Of a DNA stretch of 10,343 bases, positions 6,680 through 10,343 are shown in pieces. Source of the stretch: Deltaproteobacteria bacterium (GTDB lineage: Bacteria > UBA10199 > DSSB01); the NCBI GenBank assembly GCA_021414045.1, contig JAIOPF010000099.1:1-10343 (forward strand). The letters run 5' to 3'. Below the pieces are notes generated by a model. It made no database searches and was not told where the DNA came from. It saw nothing but the letters and a program-made list of their open reading frames with translations. The position numbers and the translations under genes were made by a program. Every line of letters begins with the position of its first letter. The first letter of the stretch is position 1.

Positions 6680-6690
6680 TCGCCCCAAGT

Positions 6691-7275
6691 ATGTCCTTCA
6701 TCAATTACCAGAATAAAGAAATTAACTTCAAAATCGTCTATTACGGCCCCGCGCAGTCCGGAAAGACCACCTGCCTGGAGTACCTCTTCGAAAAAACGAA
6801 GGGAAAATCCAAGTCCAAGATGATTCAGCAGGAGTCCAACGAGCGAACGCTGTTCTTCGACTTCATGCCTTTGTTCTTAAGTGACGTCGACGGCTTCAAG
6901 ACGCGCTTCCACCTTTATACGGTGCCGGGCCAGGTTTTGTACGAAGACAGCCGCAAGCTGATCTTGAAAGGCGTGGACGGGATCGTTTTCGTGGCCGACA
7001 GCAGCGTCGACCAGATGGAAGCGAACCTGCGCTCGATGGAAAGCCTGCAGACGAATCTCACGGAACAAGGCATCAGCCTCGAAAAGGTTCCCTTGCTGAT
7101 TCAGTACAATAAGCGCGATTTGCCCTTGGGCGCCAATCTCGAGGCCATGCGTAAACTGCTCAATCCCCTGAAGAAACCTGATTCCGAGACGGTAGCCCTG
7201 AAGGGCGTGGGGGTGTTCGAGGGTTTCAGCCGTATCGCGAAAGACGTGATCCGCGATTACGCGGAAAACACCTAA
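6691..7275 (+). CDS. mglA: MglA-family Ras-like small GTPase
   Basis: MglA GTPases set the leading cell pole and control motility in Myxococcus and related bacteria, cycling between GTP and GDP with the activator MglB. The 194-residue product begins MSFINYQNKEINFKIVYYGP, nearly the Myxococcus N-terminus. Landmarks are the P-loop GPAQSGKT (19-26), the switch I region with Thr53 in ERTLFFDF, TVPGQ (77-81) in place of the classical DxxG (a family hallmark), and NKRD (140-143) for guanine specificity. An upstream in-frame ATG at 6664 is rejected because it lies between the -35 and -10 boxes and adds residues foreign to the family. No mglB is present next to it. No clear ribosome-binding site precedes the ATG. 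The stop codon overlaps that of the convergent livF. The role here, polarity or motility, is inferred from the family. Confidence 0.93.
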   Translation: MSFINYQNKEINFKIVYYGPAQSGKTTCLEYLFEKTKGKSKSKMIQQESNERTLFFDFMPLFLSDVDGFKTRFHLYTVPGQVLYEDSRKLILKGVDGIVFVADSSVDQMEANLRSMESLQTNLTEQGISLEKVPLLIQYNKRDLPLGANLEAMRKLLNPLKKPDSETVALKGVGVFEGFSRIAKDVIRDYAENT

Positions 7276-7997
7276 GTCGCCATTTCCCCTAAGTATGCTT
7301 GGCGGACCTTCGGATCTTTCAAGAGATCCGTCGCCTTGCCTTCCATGGTGATCTCTCCGGTCTCAAGCACGTAGGCGCGATCGGCGGTCTCCAAGGCGAG
7401 GTAGGCGTCTTGCTCGATCAAGAAGATCGTGGTTCCCGCCCGGTTAATCTCCACCAAAGTCTTGAAGATCTGCTGCACCAAGGCCGGGGCGATGCCCAAA
7501 GACGGTTCGTCCAGCAAGAGCAGGGAAGGGCGGCTCATCAGGGCCCGGCCTATGGCCAGCATCTGCTGCTCCCCGCCGCTCAGTGTTCCCGCGTTTTGTC
7601 CCAGTCTTTCTTTCAAGCGGGGAAAGAGACGGAAGACCTCGGCCATGTCCGAGGAGAAATTTTTTCGGTCGCTGCGCGAATAGGCGCCGAGCTCGAGGTT
7701 TTCCTTCACGCTTAAGTTGGCGAAGATCATGCGTCCCTCGGGAACTTGGGCGACGCCGTGGGCGACGATGCGATGGGTGGGTTCCCGGGCCAGATCGACG
7801 CTGGTTCCCGGCGTCTCGTATTCCACGCGTCCCTCGCTGGGGCGAATCAAGCCCGAAATCGTCCGTACCAAGGTGGTCTTGCCGGCGCCGTTGCTGCCGA
7901 TCAAGGCCACGATTTCCCCGTTCTTGACGTGCAGGTTCACGCCTTTCAAGGCATGGATGGCACCGTAATGAACATGGAGATTCTGTATCGTCAGCAT
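7272..7997 (-). CDS. livF: Branched-chain amino-acid ABC transporter ATP-binding protein LivF
   Basis: One of two ATPases powering a Liv-type (HAAT) importer, on the cytoplasmic face of the membrane. The 241 residues are a normal length. Walker A is GSNGAGKT (34-41), the Q-loop region is AQVPEGR (83-89), the signature is LSGGEQQ (139-145), and Walker B is LLLLDEP (159-165). The H-loop position reads IEQDA; the family usually has VEQNA, so the lack of His there is typical. The C-terminal AYLGE is a family ending. It starts 6 bp after the livG stop and has no good ribosome-binding site of its own, so it may depend on translation of livG, which is broken here. Specificity for amino acids rather than, for example, urea or amides is not proven by sequence. 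Confidence 0.93.
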   Translation of the reverse strand: MLTIQNLHVHYGAIHALKGVNLHVKNGEIVALIGSNGAGKTTLVRTISGLIRPSEGRVEYETPGTSVDLAREPTHRIVAHGVAQVPEGRMIFANLSVKENLELGAYSRSDRKNFSSDMAEVFRLFPRLKERLGQNAGTLSGGEQQMLAIGRALMSRPSLLLLDEPSLGIAPALVQQIFKTLVEINRAGTTIFLIEQDAYLALETADRAYVLETGEITMEGKATDLLKDPKVRQAYLGEMAT

Positions 7998-8003
7998 GAG
8001 AAT

Positions 8004-8616
8004 TTAATGTCGCGCCTTTTCCCCGAGATAGGCTTCGATGACCTTCGGATTGCCGCGAATCTCGTCGGGATTGCCCTCGGCGATGGGGACGCCATAGTCC
8101 AGGACAAGGATGCGCGGACAGAGGTTCATGACCACCGCCATGTCGTGCTCGATCAAGAGGATGGCCAGCTTCAATTCTTGATGGAGGCGACGGATCAGTT
8201 CGATCAGGTCGCGTTTCTCCGAGGCGTTCATTCCGGCCGCGGGTTCGTCGAGCAAGAGAAGCTTCGGCCGGGTGGCCAGGGCTCGGACCATTTCGAGCCG
8301 CCGCTGGTCACCGTAGGAGAGGTTTTTCGCGAGTTCGTCGCGCAATCCCTTCAAGTGGAATTGTTCGAGCAGGGTTAAGGCCTCCGCCCGGATTTTCGAC
8401 TCTTCCTCGCGAAAGATTTTTCCATCCAAGACCGAATCCAAAAGCGAATAGCCGATACGATGGTGAAAGGCGACTCGCACGTTGTCCAGGACGCTTAGCT
8501 CCGAGAAGAGGCGGATGTTCTGGAAGGTGCGGGCGATGCCGAGGCGGTTGATGTCCTGGGGCCTCAGCGGGTTGAGCGATGCTGCAATTGCGGATGTCGA
8601 GTAGGGGAGTCGTCAT
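8004..8616 (-). pseudogene. livG: LivG ATP-binding protein with core deletion and frame change
   Basis: This should be the second ATPase of the Liv importer. From the ATG at 8616, which overlaps the livM stop as ATGA, the frame reads MTTPLLDIRNCS, a good LivG N-terminus, then turns into nonsense and stops at 8308. A different frame from about 8579 down to 8004 reads SLNPLRPQDINRLGIARTFQ onward with family-like Q-loop region RTFQNIRLF, signature LSYGDQRR, Walker B LLLLDEPAAG, H-loop LIEHDM and C-terminal AYLGE. About 55-60 residues that should lie between, including Walker A, are absent, and the lost length must be 3n+2 bases. The junction is at about 8576-8583. A GTG at 8480 could start a 158-residue fragment but without the nucleotide-binding loop. 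As read, no functional ATPase is made; an assembly or sequencing error is possible. Confidence 0.85.
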
Positions 8617-9569
8617 GAAGCCGCCCTCGCCTTGAAGAACCACTGCTTGACGGAAACGCCCCGCGATCTCAGGAGCATCGTGACGATGATCAAGAGGCTG
8701 TAGAGTATCATGCGCCATTCCGCGAAGCCGCGCAGCAGTTCCGGCAGCATGGTCAAGAGGGCGGTCGCGGCGACGACGCCCCAAAGGTTGCCCATCCCGC
8801 CGAGCACGACCATGACCACGAAATCCACCGACTTCAGGAAACCAAAACTATTGACGTGCAGGTAATTGAGGTAATGCGCGTAAAGACCGCCGCCCAAGCC
8901 CGCGAAGGCGGCGCCGATCACGAAGGCGGTGACTTTGACTCGGGTGTTCGAGATGCCCAAGGAGAGCGCCGCGATTTCGTCGTCGCGGATGGCCATGAAG
9001 GCAAGCCCCTTGGAAGAACGCGTCATGCGCCCCACGACGTAGACGGTGAGGGCGGCGAAGAGAAATACCCAGAAAAAATTCGAATAGCCCGGGATGTCGG
9101 AGAAACCGCGGGCCCCGCCCACCGAATCCATGTTGTTGATGATGACCAGGACGATCTCGCCGAAGCCCAGGGTCGCGATGGCCAAATAATCGCCGCGCAG
9201 TCGCAGGGTCGGAAGACCGATGGCGAGGCCCGCCAACACCGCGGCGAAGGCGCCGATCGCCAGCGAGAGCAGGAAGAGGGCGGGATCGAGGGCCGTGGAG
9301 GGGATGAAAGCGAGCCAATGCTGCAAGGACGGATGGGCATAGACGCTGAAGGCGGCCGAGGCGTAGGCCCCCACCGCCATGAATCCCGCGTGGCCCAGGT
9401 TGAATTGGCCCGTATAGCCGTTGATCAGGTTGAGCGAGGTGGAAAGGATGATATTGATGCCGATGTAGACCAGAATTTGCAGATAATAGGCGTTGAGATA
9501 GCCGTTGAAGAGCCAGTTGCCTATTAGCAAAAGCGCGATGGTCAAGAGGGGGAGTAGCAATCGTCTCAT
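8613..9569 (-). CDS. livM: Branched-chain amino-acid ABC transporter permease LivM
   Basis: Inner-membrane permease that pairs with LivH to form the translocation pore. The 318 residues are full length and mostly hydrophobic, with about eight to nine membrane segments by eye starting at residues 4-20. Family landmarks include LNLINGYTGQFNLGHAGFM (46-64), LRLRGDYLAIATLGFGEI (122-139), GLAFMAIRDDEIAALSLGI (188-206), which is the cytoplasmic coupling region that docks the ATPases, and VVLGGMGNLWGV (254-265). The ATG shares a base with the livH stop (TAATG), and its own stop overlaps the livG start (ATGA), so H, M and G are translationally coupled. No damage is visible. Confidence 0.95.
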   Translation of the reverse strand: MRRLLLPLLTIALLLIGNWLFNGYLNAYYLQILVYIGINIILSTSLNLINGYTGQFNLGHAGFMAVGAYASAAFSVYAHPSLQHWLAFIPSTALDPALFLLSLAIGAFAAVLAGLAIGLPTLRLRGDYLAIATLGFGEIVLVIINNMDSVGGARGFSDIPGYSNFFWVFLFAALTVYVVGRMTRSSKGLAFMAIRDDEIAALSLGISNTRVKVTAFVIGAAFAGLGGGLYAHYLNYLHVNSFGFLKSVDFVVMVVLGGMGNLWGVVAATALLTMLPELLRGFAEWRMILYSLLIIVTMLLRSRGVSVKQWFFKARAAS

Positions 9570-10343
9570 TACACCTTCTCCCGTGTGCTTTTTCCCAAAA
9601 TGCCGCTGGGTTTCAACAACAAGATCAAGATCAATAGGATGAAGGCCAGGGCATTGCGGTAGGTGCTCGAAATATATCCAGCGACCAGAGTCTCGGCGAT
9701 GCCCATGATGAGCCCGCCGATCAAGGCGCCGGGGATACTGCCGATGCCTCCCAAGACGGCGGCGACGAAGGCCTTCAGTCCCGGCATCAGTCCCATCAAA
9801 GGATCGATCTTGGGATTGGAAAGGCCGACCAAAATCCCCGCGGCGGCGGCCAACACCGAACCCAGCATGAAGGTCATGCTGATGATGCGGTCGACGTTGA
9901 TGCCCACCAGGTGGCTAGCCGTATGGCTGAAGGAGACGGCGCGCATCGCCTTGCCCGTCTTGGTGTTCTGCACGATGAAGCGCAGGCCGAACATCAGCGC
10001 GAAGCTCACGACGAAGATCGCGAGTTGGATGTTGTTGATGATGACGCCGTGGAAATTCACGACTTCCCGGGTCTCGATCAGCGTGGGAAAGAACTTGGGA
10101 TCGGCGCCGAAGAGCCATTGTCCGAAATATTCGAGGAAGAGCGAAACGCCGATGGCGGTGATCAGGGCGTTGATGCGCGGGGCCTTGCGCAGCGGTCGAT
10201 AGGCCAGTCGCTCGATCAAGGCCCCGAGCAGGGCGCAGACCAGCATCGAGGAAATCATGACCAGGGTGAAACGAACGAAGGAATCGCCGCCGGTGAAAAT
10301 CCGCGCCGCGTAATAGCCCACCATCGCACCGACCATGTAGACG
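9569..10343 (-). CDS. livH: Branched-chain amino-acid ABC transporter permease LivH, 5' end beyond the window
   Basis: Second inner-membrane permease of the Liv-type importer. The frame stays open to the window edge, reading Val-Tyr immediately before MVGAMVGYYAARIF, so the Met at 10336 is internal; family members carry roughly 40 more residues at the N-terminus (the region ending in a NFAHGE-like motif), lying outside. The visible 257 residues include ERLAYRPLRKAPRINALI, the coupling-region segment TGKAMRAVSFSHTASHLVGI, AAVLGGIGSIPGALIGGL, and a C-terminal LLKPSGILGK, all typical. It opens the operon section seen here and overlaps livM by one base. The substrate-binding protein gene (livK type) is not in the window and may lie upstream. 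Confidence 0.95.
   Translation of the reverse strand, partial: VYMVGAMVGYYAARIFTGGDSFVRFTLVMISSMLVCALLGALIERLAYRPLRKAPRINALITAIGVSLFLEYFGQWLFGADPKFFPTLIETREVVNFHGVIINNIQLAIFVVSFALMFGLRFIVQNTKTGKAMRAVSFSHTASHLVGINVDRIISMTFMLGSVLAAAAGILVGLSNPKIDPLMGLMPGLKAFVAAVLGGIGSIPGALIGGLIMGIAETLVAGYISSTYRNALAFILLILILLLKPSGILGKSTREKV

Noticed and set aside
6664..6690. Upstream ATG start for mglA
   Set aside because: It lies between the -35 and -10 boxes and adds nine residues absent from the family, which begins MSFINY.
7311..7330. Perfect 7-bp hairpin CGGATCT/AGATCCG as a terminator for mglA
   Set aside because: No T-run follows on the plus strand, and it falls within livF coding sequence for a conserved Lys-Asp-Pro region.
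8308..8784. 158-residue minus-strand open frame overlapping livM and livG
   Set aside because: Its first part is a shadow of livM; only the segment from the ATG at 8616 for about 12 codons corresponds to LivG, and the rest is out of frame.

Overview
The window is about 10.3 kb of moderately GC-rich DNA using the standard bacterial code, and it is almost completely filled with genes. Gene content points to a Gram-negative bacterium: a short SRP RNA without an Alu domain sits in front of dnaX, followed by a ybaB and recR cluster, a MglA-type small GTPase and a Liv-type ABC importer. The MglA GTPase, which resembles the Myxococcus protein closely, and a poorly conserved protein with an Asp-Ala-Arg-rich tail suggest a deltaproteobacterial-type lineage (Myxococcota, Bdellovibrionota or a relative). 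That placement is inference; no taxonomic marker was compared.

Layout, left to right. Positions 1-649 (+) hold rpe, cut by the window edge at its first codon. Positions 650-1492 (-) encode a secreted cysteine-rich protein of unknown function whose stop codon abuts the rpe stop. Positions 1588-3069 (-) hold glpK. A divergent intergenic region of about 150 bp contains a perfect palindrome, followed by an unrecognised protein at 3222-3992 (+) with one hydrophobic segment and an Asp-every-fourth-residue tail. A strong intrinsic terminator at about 4023-4053 closes that unit.

Positions 4126-6629 (+) are the classic ffs-dnaX-ybaB-recR block (SRP RNA, DNA polymerase III tau/gamma, nucleoid-associated protein, recombination mediator), with overlapping dnaX/ybaB and ybaB/recR junctions. 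It is followed by mglA (6691-7275), which has its own consensus-like promoter only a few bases from the start codon. On the opposite strand, 10343-7272, lies a branched-chain amino-acid transporter operon in the order livH-livM-livG-livF, converging on mglA with overlapping stop codons. Its livH 5' end lies outside the window, and no substrate-binding protein gene is visible.

Most of the window is housekeeping DNA. The notable departures are two conserved genes with their cores missing. YbaB is 62 residues instead of about 100 because the central beta-sheet region is absent in frame. LivG lacks roughly 55-60 residues including the Walker A ATP-binding loop, and its two halves are in different frames. 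Either could be real gene decay or an assembly artefact, and read mapping would decide. Other points of interest are the U-tract of the SRP RNA running straight into the dnaX ATG, a possible dnaX frameshift heptamer, the near-leaderless mglA, and the two unrecognised proteins. I see no CRISPR array, insertion sequence, tRNA, phage gene or defence system.
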